64,000 nucleotides of DNA from positions 1 through 64,000 of the forward strand of contig NZ_MTQF01000013.1 of NCBI RefSeq assembly GCF_001975985.1, written 5' to 3'. A program made the position numbers and the translations under genes. Source of the DNA: [Flexibacter] sp. ATCC 35103. Lineage in GTDB: Bacteria > Bacteroidota > Bacteroidia > Flavobacteriales > Flavobacteriaceae. The notes below the pieces were generated by a model. The model saw only the letters and a program-made list of their open reading frames with translations, searched no databases and had not been told where the DNA came from. This document shows positions 35,595 through 43,807 of this stretch, piece by piece (the stretch's first letter is position 1; every line of letters begins with the position of its first letter).

Positions 35595-36017
35595 AAAATT
35601 TATTTTTAATTAATTATATATTTGTTTCGATAATTATCGAGCTAAGTACTTCTTTATAAAACATTTGATAATAGAAATATCAAAAATTGGTATACTTATA
35701 AGGTTAAACATAATTATTTCGTCATGTTTGAATTTAGTCAGCACGTTTTCAGTTTCTTATATCATACCAAGAAGTTTATTCTATTTTCTTGGAATTTTTA
35801 AAATATCTGCTTTTTCTAAAAGATCATAATTATTATACTCTTTAATTAAAAAAATAGCCTTATGTTAATCTTTGAAGATTACTTGATTATTTAACTTATT
35901 GTTTTGGACACAAAAAAGTATTAAAACAGTAAGTCTTTAAGCTTTTTCTTTTATTCTAAAGTAGCATGCCAATGGATGTAATAGATAGAAATAATTCTTT
36001 TTAATAAATTTATACAT

Positions 36018-36074
36018 CAAAAATATTAGTAGAATGAATTAATTTATTACGGAGTTTTTGTATAAAATTTACGG
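36018..36074 (-). promoter_or_regulatory. Cluster promoter copy D, upstream of type II thioesterase
   Basis: On the minus strand CCGTAA lies at 36074-36069 and 36052-36047 (22-bp period), followed after 21 bp by TATTTTTG (36025-36018). The gap 35595-36234 also contains a 7-bp hairpin (35767-35792) and a 25-codon ORF (35711 down to 35634), both of unknown meaning. Confidence 0.65.
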
Positions 36075-36234
36075 AGTTTTTAAATCAATAATGTTCAAAA
36101 TAGTTCTTCTTAGCATTCGCACTGAAGATTAATAATTAAATAATTCCCAACAAAATTTTAGAAAAAATACTAATTTAAAGAATAGTGTCTTTAAGTATTA
36201 ATAGTTTTTTGTCTAAAAATAAAATTTATTCAGT

Positions 36235-38262
36235 TTACATTCTAAACATATAAATATCATCAAATATAACTTCAATTATCGTTCCCAAACCTTTTGCAGA
36301 TTTAATATTAAAATTACCTTTTAAATGATTTACTCTCTCATTTATATTTTGCAATCCAATTCCTGTATTATTTTTTTTAGCATCAAAGCCATCTCCATCA
36401 TCAGCAATAATAAGTTTTAATTGATTATCAATAATGATCAATTCTATAGAGCAATTTGCTGCATTTGAATATTTTATTACATTAAAACTTGCTTCTTGAA
36501 TTATGCGATATATATTAATCTTAAAAATATTCTGAATACTTGTCCAATCAAAAATTCCTTTACTTATATACTCAAAATGAGTATTGCTTAATGTACTTTG
36601 GCTCTCAATTAAATTTAACAATAATAAATCAAAATCATTATTGTCTAAAAAATAATCCTTTGTTAAGTCATGGGATATAGTCCTTATCTCATTTTCTATA
36701 TTTTGTAATTCAGAGATATATTCTTTTCTTTTTTCAATTATTTGCTCGTCTATTTTAGAATTAAAAAAACCTAAATTCATCCTCACAGCATATATTTTAT
36801 TCATTACACCATCATGTAATTCTTTTGATATTCTGGATTTTTCACTATCCTTTGCTCTGCTAATTTTTTCATTTTGTTCCATTAATAAAAAATATATCTC
36901 TTCATTAGCCTTTTGCTGATTGATCAAAAACTGAAGCTCTTTGTTTTTATATTTTAAATATCTTAAAACAAATATCACAACTAATAATAGAATTAATCCA
37001 AATGAAATAATCAAAATATAAAAGTTTTTTTTAGTCAAAATTTTATTCTCGTTCTCAATTCTTGAAGTTTCATATTCAATTCTTGCATATTTCTGATGGG
37101 CATTTTTTTGGACAATGTTAATGCTATCGCTCAAACTAATGTACTCATTTGCATAACACAAGCTGTTTTTTTTATCTATACCTGATAGCAATTTTAATGA
37201 TATTAAAACTTCATTACTATTTTTAATTTGAATAGCCAGCTGATTCGCTTGTTTAAGAATTCTAATTGCACTGAACGTATCTTTTTGCGTTAAGAAATAT
37301 TCTCCAATATGAATTTTTTTATATAAAATATCTGATTCGTCACCACTATTTTTTAAAATTTCTAATGACTTTGAAAACATTGCATAAACATTATCATACT
37401 CTTTGTTTTTCATCTTAGAGTAAGCAAGATTACTTAGAACATTGGCATATAATCTAGGCCATTTTTTTTCTAAGTCTTTAGAAAGCAAACCTTGTAATTT
37501 TACGATGGAATTTGAATATTCTCCTTTTAAATCATAAAGGTTACAAATATTAATTATTGAAGCTACATTATAATTATTTACTTCATCTTTATCAATATTA
37601 TCAAGTTTCATTTTTTCTAAATTATTTAAAGCCATCTGGTGATACCATAATGCCTTATCATAATTCACCAATTTCTCAAGACAATTCCCCATTAAGGCAT
37701 TACAAGAATAAAGTAATCGCTGATCTTTAGAATCTTTTAAGAATTTTAATGCTTTAGAAATTTCAACTTCACATTCTATATAATTTCCATCATAAAATAA
37801 AACGCAGGCTTTATTAAATAACATCTTTGCCGTATTATCGTAATCTGATAATTTATAATAAACTTTCTCTGCCTGTAAATAATAAAAATAGGCACTGTCT
37901 TTTTTTACATTTCCATAACTATCTCCAATATAGTAAAGTGCCTTCGCAATTCCTTCTTTGTCATCAACCTCATTTGATAACCTGAAAACCTCTAAACTAG
38001 CATTTAAAGATTTTTTCAAATTATTATTATAATAATATTCTGTAGATAATTTAAAATATAAATTTCTAATGACAGAATCATTTTTTTGAATCTTCAATAA
38101 ATCAAATATAGAATCTAAATACTTTTCCTTTTTTTCCCCCTCTAAATTCTTATCCTCAATTGAAATAATTGTTTTAATGTTAGAATTATTGAACTTAGCT
38201 TTCTTGCATGAAAAAATCATCATCACAAGAAGTAAAAATATTATTTTAAAACGTGTCGTCAA
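36235..38262 (-). CDS. TPR-containing lipoprotein histidine kinase (HisKA_3 type)
   Basis: The protein has 675 residues. A lipoprotein-type signal ends at C19 (MIFSCKK). TPR-like helical repeats fill about 50-370. One membrane segment (about 413-435) and a short coiled coil follow. The NarL-class histidine-kinase helix has H483 in SKELHDGV, and the HATPase domain has N594, DDGDGFD and GIGLQN. It should sense something at the cell envelope and phosphorylate a NarL-type response regulator, for which the gene at 38947 is the nearest candidate. It lies directly upstream of the NRPS cluster in the same direction. What it senses is not visible. Confidence 0.9.
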   Translation of the reverse strand: MTTRFKIIFLLLVMMIFSCKKAKFNNSNIKTIISIEDKNLEGEKKEKYLDSIFDLLKIQKNDSVIRNLYFKLSTEYYYNNNLKKSLNASLEVFRLSNEVDDKEGIAKALYYIGDSYGNVKKDSAYFYYLQAEKVYYKLSDYDNTAKMLFNKACVLFYDGNYIECEVEISKALKFLKDSKDQRLLYSCNALMGNCLEKLVNYDKALWYHQMALNNLEKMKLDNIDKDEVNNYNVASIINICNLYDLKGEYSNSIVKLQGLLSKDLEKKWPRLYANVLSNLAYSKMKNKEYDNVYAMFSKSLEILKNSGDESDILYKKIHIGEYFLTQKDTFSAIRILKQANQLAIQIKNSNEVLISLKLLSGIDKKNSLCYANEYISLSDSINIVQKNAHQKYARIEYETSRIENENKILTKKNFYILIISFGLILLLVVIFVLRYLKYKNKELQFLINQQKANEEIYFLLMEQNEKISRAKDSEKSRISKELHDGVMNKIYAVRMNLGFFNSKIDEQIIEKRKEYISELQNIENEIRTISHDLTKDYFLDNNDFDLLLLNLIESQSTLSNTHFEYISKGIFDWTSIQNIFKINIYRIIQEASFNVIKYSNAANCSIELIIIDNQLKLIIADDGDGFDAKKNNTGIGLQNINERVNHLKGNFNIKSAKGLGTIIEVIFDDIYMFRM

Positions 38263-38307
38263 AAGTTGTAGTATTATTTTACAATTTCAAATATAGCGTT
38301 TTGAAAT

Positions 38308-38350
38308 AAAAAGACTATAAAATTTAAAAATAAATGAAATAGTCTTTTTT
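38308..38350 (-). terminator. Terminator of the small lipoprotein gene
   Basis: An 11-bp inverted repeat with A-tract and T-tract flanks (38308-38318 with 38339-38349) starts 19 nt past the stop of the small lipoprotein gene. It separates that gene from the histidine kinase. Confidence 0.7.
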
Positions 38351-38368
38351 AAAATAATAAAAATCAAA

Positions 38369-38602
38369 TCAATCTGTTCTAATTGGCCTTACGATAACTG
38401 GATCTCCTTCTGCCCCATAAGTTATCTCAGGATCAATATTTATATTAATAGTGTCTTTGAGCTTAGTATTAACATCATTTAGAATTTCTATTTTTAAATT
38501 ATTACTGGTAGATTTAGTCTCTAGCGAGTCATCATCTACAGAGCATGAGGAGAAACAAAAGGAAAAAAATACACATGCGGCAATATAAAATCTTGTTTTC
38601 AT
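38369..38602 (-). CDS. Small lipoprotein of unknown function
   Basis: A 77-residue protein with a lipoprotein signal (CFSSC, lipid cysteine C20), an acidic stretch SVDDDS, and a polar tail ending in DPVIVRPIRTD. I do not recognise the family. Its own palindromic CCGTAA site lies about 60 nt upstream, and a terminator ends it, so it is a one-gene unit. Its place between a sensor kinase and a response regulator with shared operator sequence suggests a regulatory accessory or target. Confidence 0.7.
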   Translation of the reverse strand: MKTRFYIAACVFFSFCFSSCSVDDDSLETKSTSNNLKIEILNDVNTKLKDTININIDPEITYGAEGDPVIVRPIRTD

Positions 38603-38630
38603 ATAGTTAATTAGTTTAATATCATTTATA

Positions 38631-38676
38631 CAAAAAAAAGACTACAATTTATATTGACATTACGGTATATCCGTAA
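38631..38676 (-). promoter_or_regulatory. Palindromic operator-type site E, upstream of small lipoprotein
   Basis: TTACGG-TATAT-CCGTAA (38660-38676) is a perfect inverted repeat of the hexamer found in the NRPS promoters. On the minus strand the CCGTAA half is followed after 21 bp by TTTTTTTG (38638-38631), one base off the TAnnTTTG box. Spacing equals that of the cluster promoters. Confidence 0.5.
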
Positions 38677-38879
38677 AATTTAATTTACATTAAAAAATTT
38701 AAAAAGAAAATTAAGCAGACAGAAAGTTTTATTTTAACAAGAAATAATCTTAATTTATAGAATTTTAGCATAAAACTAAAATATAAAAAAACATTTTAAT
38801 TAAAAAAATATAGTAAAAAACCTATAAAAATAAATTTTAATCTAAATTAATGTTAAAATTAACAACAAACCTTACATTT

Positions 38880-38924
38880 TTACGGCATCCCGTAAGAGAC
38901 ATATATAATTATTAACTAATATTG
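38880..38924 (+). promoter_or_regulatory. Palindromic operator-type site F, upstream of response regulator
   Basis: TTACGG-CATC-CCGTAA (38880-38895) is followed after 21 bp by TAATATTG (38917-38924), one base off the -7 box, and the response regulator starts 22 nt further on. This suggests that the regulator controls its own gene. The rest of 38603-38946 is A/T-rich spacer. Confidence 0.5.
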
Positions 38925-38946
38925 AGAGAAATTTAAATTATAATTT

Positions 38947-39615
38947 ATGAGCTATAATATTTTGATTGTAGATGATCATCCTATGACAGTTGATGGATAT
39001 ATAAATCTCCTAACTAATATCAATTATAATGACAAGAGACCTAATTTTTTAAAAAGCTATAATTGTGAAGATGCTCATTACAAAATAAGTCGACAATTAA
39101 AACAAAACCTAAAAATTGATCTTGCTCTCTTAGATATCAATCTTCCGCCTTACAAAGAATTAAACATCGAGAGCGGTACTGATCTTGCTATGCTTCTTAG
39201 AAGAAAAAACCCAACTTGTAAAATAATTTTACTTACAATGCATAGCGAGCCATTGACAGTAGATAAAATTATTAAAGAAATAAATCCTGAAGGCTTTATT
39301 GCTAAAAGTGATATTAATTTTGAACTATTTCCCGTAATATGCAAAAAAATTATGGATGATGAAATATACCGCAGCCCAACAATAATACAATCTCAAAGAG
39401 ATTTATTTAAAAAGAATATCAATTGGGATAATCATGACAATAAAATATTAACATTAATATGTCAGGGTGTCAAAACTGTTAACCTTCCAAACTATATACC
39501 TCTATCTATGAGCGCAATAGAAAAGAGAAAAGCAAACATAAAAGGGCAACTATTAATGGGAAAAGGCAGCGATAGAGATTTAATTGGAAAGGCAAAAAAA
39601 CTTGGTCTATTGTAA
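38947..39615 (+). CDS. NarL-type response regulator with divergent HTH
   Basis: The protein has 222 residues. The receiver domain has D9/D10, phospho-acceptor D63 (LLDINLPP), T97 and K120. The C-terminal 60 residues have the outline of a LuxR/NarL HTH (HDNKILTLICQGV, then LSMSAIEKRKANIK) but differ from the standard motif and end in KKLGLL. It probably accepts phosphate from the TPR histidine kinase. The CCGTAA palindrome in front of its gene and the CCGTAA repeats in the NRPS promoters make it the best candidate regulator of the cluster; this is inference. Confidence 0.88.
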   Translation: MSYNILIVDDHPMTVDGYINLLTNINYNDKRPNFLKSYNCEDAHYKISRQLKQNLKIDLALLDINLPPYKELNIESGTDLAMLLRRKNPTCKIILLTMHSEPLTVDKIIKEINPEGFIAKSDINFELFPVICKKIMDDEIYRSPTIIQSQRDLFKKNINWDNHDNKILTLICQGVKTVNLPNYIPLSMSAIEKRKANIKGQLLMGKGSDRDLIGKAKKLGLL

Positions 39616-39626
39616 TTACTCTAAAA

Positions 39627-40394
39627 TTACAATAAATTCAGGGCATCTGCCGTACGCACTGCTTCAATAGAATTATTTACATTAAGTTTTTCCAGAATAT
39701 TCTGTCTGTGCCTGTTTACTGTATTAATACTAATATTTAGCTGACTTGCGATTTCTTTACTGATTTCGCCTTTGCTGATTAGTACTAAAATTTCTTTTTC
39801 ACGAGAGGTCAATAAATTAATACAGTTTACATAAGTGTCTACATACAAATTTTCTCCCGTTTTGGTATTAACAATTCTTCCGTCGATACCTCTTACACTA
39901 CCGGATTTTTCAAACGAATAATTGTACAGGCAAACCGCCAGCCACAAACCTCCTTCTGAACTGTTTTTTACATAAAAACTTCGGTGCAGTATATGCTGAT
40001 ATTCTTTTTTACTATTTAGCGTCCTTATTTTGCATTTGGTACTGTAATTCAATCTTTCTTCGGGTTCCAGTACTTTTAAGAAATTAAAAAATTCAAGTTC
40101 CAGAAGATGTCTTTCAAAAAGATCTTCGGGATGAATGCGTTTATAAATATCTTCTTCCCAAATAGAATCTATTGTAAGGTAACCTGAAATATCCATTTCG
40201 AAAAAACTGCCAAAATTACCCGTAAAAATATAACTCTTGTTGGCCGCAAGATCAGATAATACAGCTACCGAATGATCAATTTTTACATATTCTTTCATCA
40301 TATTAATTACATCCTTCAACGCTGCTTCACGTTTATCCGGACTATCGACAGATTCAAAAGAAAAGTGATCTTCTAACTTGGTGATGGGATTCAT
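39627..40394 (-). CDS. PAS-like/LuxR-type transcriptional regulator
   Basis: The protein has 255 residues. The N-terminal two thirds resemble a PAS_3-type sensory fold (IDSIWEEDIYKRIHPEDLF). The last 60 residues are a standard LuxR HTH: LTSREKEILVLISKG, then SINTVNRHRQNILEKL. It has no receiver domain, so it likely senses a ligand directly. It ends 11 nt from the end of the response regulator gene (convergent) and is divergent from the DUF1349 gene. Nothing ties it to the NRPS promoters. Confidence 0.88.
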   Translation of the reverse strand: MNPITKLEDHFSFESVDSPDKREAALKDVINMMKEYVKIDHSVAVLSDLAANKSYIFTGNFGSFFEMDISGYLTIDSIWEEDIYKRIHPEDLFERHLLELEFFNFLKVLEPEERLNYSTKCKIRTLNSKKEYQHILHRSFYVKNSSEGGLWLAVCLYNYSFEKSGSVRGIDGRIVNTKTGENLYVDTYVNCINLLTSREKEILVLISKGEISKEIASQLNISINTVNRHRQNILEKLNVNNSIEAVRTADALNLL

Positions 40395-40557
40395 AACACT
40401 AATTCATTTATTTTCTAGTAGTATTGAATTACCATAGAGGTGGATAAAAATAGAAAAAAAATGTGGTTTTCTAAAAAATGGTTATAAATAACTATTGCTG
40501 TAAAAATAATGAATCATCTACTTTGTAAATTATTAATAAAATTCAAATTACTACATC

Positions 40558-41208
40558 ATGAAGAGAATTCACTTAGTTCTTATCTTTTTACTTGTTGCAG
40601 CCGTAAAAGTAAACGCTCAAAAATTAAATTCAATGAACTGGCTTAATGAACCAGCTGAGTGGGAAATAAAAGATAACAAACTTACTATGCAGGTTACACC
40701 ACAATCTGATTACTGGAACAAAAGCCATTACGGATTTACAGTATATGACGGTCCTTTTCTATATACTGAAAGAAGCGGTGAGTTTGAAGCTGTTGTAAAA
40801 ATGAGCGGAGTGTATAAAACAAGATTCGATCAGGTTTGCCTGATGCTCAGAATAGATGAAAATAATTATATTAAAACCGGTGTAGAATACGTAGACGACG
40901 TATATAATATAAGTACGGTACACACTATCGATAAAAGTTCATGGAGTGTTATGGGACTTAAAGAAAAACCAAAAAATGTCTGGATGAAAGCGGTACGCCG
41001 ACTCGATGCTGTAGAAATTTTTTATTCTATAGATGGCGTAAATTATACAATGACTAATACCGTATATTTTCCGGAACATAAAACCGTGCAGGTTGGTATG
41101 ATGGCGGCAAGCCCGGATGGAAAAGGTTTTACAGCTACTTTTGAAGATTTTAAAATCACACATCTTGCAGATCAAAGACGTTTAGAATGGTTAAAAAACA
41201 ATCAGTAA
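40558..41208 (+). CDS. Secreted DUF1349 protein (concanavalin-like fold)
   Basis: A 216-residue protein with a signal peptide ending near VNAQ (residue 20). The body is of the DUF1349 type, relatives of which were once annotated as regulation of enolase protein 1. Diagnostic stretches are NEPAEW, SHYGFTVYDGPF, QVCLMLRIDE and VQVGMMAASP. The fold is a beta-jellyroll found in secreted, often carbohydrate-related proteins. The exact role is unknown. It is transcribed alone, divergent from the PAS/LuxR gene. Confidence 0.88.
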   Translation: MKRIHLVLIFLLVAAVKVNAQKLNSMNWLNEPAEWEIKDNKLTMQVTPQSDYWNKSHYGFTVYDGPFLYTERSGEFEAVVKMSGVYKTRFDQVCLMLRIDENNYIKTGVEYVDDVYNISTVHTIDKSSWSVMGLKEKPKNVWMKAVRRLDAVEIFYSIDGVNYTMTNTVYFPEHKTVQVGMMAASPDGKGFTATFEDFKITHLADQRRLEWLKNNQ

Positions 41209-41299
41209 GGGATTTAGTGTAACTTTTTTTAGCAAAACAAGTCTCTTCTATTGTCATATTTAATAGAAGCATTAAACCAGCACTAAATAAATTCTGATT

Positions 41300-41461
41300 A
41301 TGAAAACAAAATTTTTATTGTACTTATTATTGTTGATACTTGCTGCTTATCAGAAGGTTTTTTGCCAACAAAAAGTACACATGAACTTAATTCATGAAGT
41401 TATAAAGATAAAAACCGATAGCATTTTTAATAAATTAGTTGACATCAGGAGGGAATCGTAA
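41300..41461 (+). CDS. Short secreted peptide, hypothetical
   Basis: A 53-codon ORF beginning with a clear signal peptide (MKTKFLLYLLLLILAA) and a cleavage-type region near FCQQ, followed by only about 30 residues. It may be a small secreted peptide or the 5' remnant of a broken gene. I do not recognise it. It overlaps no other well-supported gene. Confidence 0.4.
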   Translation: MKTKFLLYLLLLILAAYQKVFCQQKVHMNLIHEVIKIKTDSIFNKLVDIRRES

Positions 41462-41546
41462 ATGCATAAAAATAGCACCAATGAAGAGCAAACAATTGAT
41501 GTATCGTTTTATAATAAAGACATATACATTAAAAAAAAAGATAAAA

Positions 41547-41768
41547 ATGATGAGGGATAAAGAGAATTTTCTGGATGTTTTAATAAAAAGTAACGGACAT
41601 CATAATATTCTAGATCTTGGTGCGCAAATTGGACTTGATGAAAACGCGACAATGGAAATAGTGACGCAACTTCTTGCTGAATTTAAAATAGAATATATCG
41701 TAAACGGAATATGCGACTACAGTTTAATGAGAAGTCAAAACCGAAAAAATAGAACAACCAAGAGTTAG
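41547..41768 (+). CDS. Small hypothetical protein, possibly winged-helix
   Basis: A 73-residue ORF. I chose the ATG at 41547, preceded by an A-rich stretch, over the upstream in-frame codon at 41439, because the extension is basic and low in complexity. The middle (FLDVLIKSNGHHNILDLGAQ and on to ATMEIVTQLLAEF) has the helix pattern of a small winged-helix domain. No family is recognised. A different frame stays open for about 190 nt beyond it (41731-41922), so a frameshifted longer gene is possible. Confidence 0.45.
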   Translation: MMRDKENFLDVLIKSNGHHNILDLGAQIGLDENATMEIVTQLLAEFKIEYIVNGICDYSLMRSQNRKNRTTKS

Positions 41769-41905
41769 AATTATTTGTGATAATGCTTTAAATCCTTCAA
41801 TGGTGAAAGAACCAGATGTTAATTCAATAACAAATACAAATTATAATATAACACTTACGCAAGCTAATAATCTAACTTTGAGCTCAATACTTAAAAACTC
41901 AAGTC

Positions 41906-42124
41906 ATGAAAAATTCAAATAGTTTCAACAGTGAAAGCCTTAAAAAATGTCCATATGAAAGTCAGGTTTACACGACAAATAATATTGATTTAATATATGT
42001 AAAGTCGTACAAGGGAGATTGGGGACATTGGGATGACAAGATCGAAAGTGCTCATCTGGATAACAGCTGTCATGATCAGACTATGAATGAAAGTATAACA
42101 GATACAGGTGCAGAAAATATCTAA
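41906..42124 (+). CDS. Small hypothetical ORF
   Basis: A 72-residue ORF rich in polar and acidic residues, with two cysteines and a KGDWGHWDD stretch, ending 25 nt before a strong terminator. I do not recognise it. Its first codons overlap the end of another short open frame (41800-41922), so it is uncertain which of the two is real. Confidence 0.35.
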   Translation: MKNSNSFNSESLKKCPYESQVYTTNNIDLIYVKSYKGDWGHWDDKIESAHLDNSCHDQTMNESITDTGAENI

Positions 42125-42148
42125 CAGTCAGTAAAGATTGCCAAACAT

Positions 42149-42179
42149 AAAAAAACTCCATTATAAATGGAGTTTTTTT
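42149..42179. terminator. Bidirectional terminator between small ORFs and fabH
   Basis: A perfect 14-bp inverted repeat (42149-42162 with 42166-42179) has A and T runs at the ends and a 3-nt loop. It serves the convergent fabH gene and the small plus-strand ORFs. Confidence 0.85.
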
Positions 42180-42192
42180 ATGTTCAGAAAAT

Positions 42193-43242
42193 TTAGCTGC
42201 ACACTAAATCATGTTCTAATTCCTTTTCTGTCTTTGAAGTTTCTAAGTTTCTAAGATTTCGCATAACTCCCCATTTCAGACAAGTTGCGCCCCAGGAAAA
42301 ACCGGCTCCAAAAGTGGTAATCAATATATTTTGACCTTCTTTGAAATCAGCTGCAAAATCCCATAAACATAACGGAATCGTAGCTGAAGTTGTATTACCG
42401 TATCTGTCTATATTTACTTTTACTTTTTCAGCTGCAATATTCAGGCTCTCGCTCACTGCATTTATAATCCTTAAATTAGCCTGATGCGGCACAACCCAGT
42501 CAATATCATCTACAGTTAATTCGTTATTGGCAAGAACATCTCTTGAAACATTACTCATCGATTCAACGGCTCTTTTAAATACAAATGCACCTTCCTGATT
42601 CACAAAATGTTTTTTGTCTATTATTGTCTCCATCGTTGCCGGAAGCTTAGAACCTCCCGCCGGTACTAAAAGTGCTGATGTTCCGCTGCCGTCAGTTCTC
42701 AGGATACTTTTCATCATTCCGTATTCTGATTCTGTTTTCTCTAAAAGTACGGCTCCTGCCCCGTCTCCAAAAAGAATACAGGTATTACGATCTTCATAAT
42801 CTACGATTGAACTCATTTTATCAGCTCCAACCACAACAACTTTTTCATAACGTCCGCTTTCTATCATCGTTGTAGCCATTTCCAGTGCGTACAAAAAGCC
42901 ACTGCATGCGGCATTAAGATCAAAACCAAATGCATTTGTAAATCCGCTTTTCTCGCAAACTTTACTTGCAGTTGGTGTTAAAAGATGGTCTGGCGTAGCT
43001 GTTGCCAATACTAAACCATCAATTTCTGAACGATCTATATCATAAGTTTCGAATAAATTTTCGATTGCTGCACAAGCAAGATCAGATGTTCCCTGATTTT
43101 CATCCTTAGCTAATCTTCTTTCTTTTATTCCGGTTCTTTTTACTATCCACTCTCCTGTAGTTTCAACCATTCTTGAAATCATCTCATTACTAAGTATAGA
43201 ACTTGGTACAAAGCCACCTATAGCTGTAATTGTTGCCTTCAT
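42193..43242 (-). CDS. fabH: 3-oxoacyl-ACP synthase III (KAS III)
   Basis: A 349-residue condensing enzyme that starts fatty acid synthesis by joining acetyl-CoA and malonyl-ACP. The catalytic triad is C113 (NAACSGF), H253 (PHQAN) and N283 (YGNTTSATIP). It is transcribed alone and far from plsX/acpP-type neighbours, so it may be a second copy for a special starter acyl-CoA. A link with the NRPS cluster 8 kb away cannot be shown. Confidence 0.92.
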   Translation of the reverse strand: MKATITAIGGFVPSSILSNEMISRMVETTGEWIVKRTGIKERRLAKDENQGTSDLACAAIENLFETYDIDRSEIDGLVLATATPDHLLTPTASKVCEKSGFTNAFGFDLNAACSGFLYALEMATTMIESGRYEKVVVVGADKMSSIVDYEDRNTCILFGDGAGAVLLEKTESEYGMMKSILRTDGSGTSALLVPAGGSKLPATMETIIDKKHFVNQEGAFVFKRAVESMSNVSRDVLANNELTVDDIDWVVPHQANLRIINAVSESLNIAAEKVKVNIDRYGNTTSATIPLCLWDFAADFKEGQNILITTFGAGFSWGATCLKWGVMRNLRNLETSKTEKELEHDLVCS

Positions 43243-43758
43243 TTATTTTTGTTTTTGTTATTTTGATTTTCTTTTTTCTGTTTTTTCTGTAGTAAAAAAA
43301 GATACTACAAAATAACGTCAGAAATTTGTAAAAGACAACAATGATGCCATTAAACCCGCCATGATTATGGTTGTCTTGAATATATACGCCAGAATTCTAA
43401 ATACCCTATTTTTAATGCGTTAATAATAAGATATCAGCATTATTAGTGTTAATTTACTTCTTATCTCATTACTTATAACGCCTGATTTTGCTATTATAAA
43501 AACATTAACGCTTTAAAATTTGCATTCTTTTTTTTCATTCAATACTAATTTCACGTATTATACTATGATTTATGATTTTTTCACACTCTTTAACTAAATT
43601 TTTTAACCCAGCATAATTAAGTTTTTATTTCGACGAAATTTCTTAATTAATGGTTTTCATTTTATCAAAAAATACGATTCTAAATTTTAATTAAACTATC
43701 TGCATTCTTCTTCCTGGTTTTGCAAAATATTTTTTTTAACCATTATTATATTTATGCA
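43243..43758. other. Intergenic stretch, no gene seen
   Basis: About 500 A/T-rich bases between fabH and the alkaline phosphatase gene. It must hold the fabH promoter, but I could not settle on one site. I see no ORF or RNA gene that I can support. Confidence 0.5.
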
Positions 43759-43788
43759 AAAAGCCGCTTTTATATAAAAGCGGCTTTT
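43759..43788. terminator. Terminator of the alkaline phosphatase gene
   Basis: A GC-rich palindrome (AAAAGCCGC with GCGGCTTTT arms) with A/T flanks lies 20 nt past the stop codon. Confidence 0.85.
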
Positions 43789-43807
43789 GTATTTAAAATT
43801 CTAAGTA

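Noticed and set aside
39627..40394. PAS/LuxR regulator as the NRPS cluster regulator
   Set aside because: No CCGTAA-type site at its own promoter and no receiver domain. The response regulator at 38947 fits the site distribution better.
42193..43242. FabH as part of the NRPS cluster (lipid starter supply)
   Set aside because: It is 7 kb away, lacks the shared promoter, and is separated by several unrelated genes.
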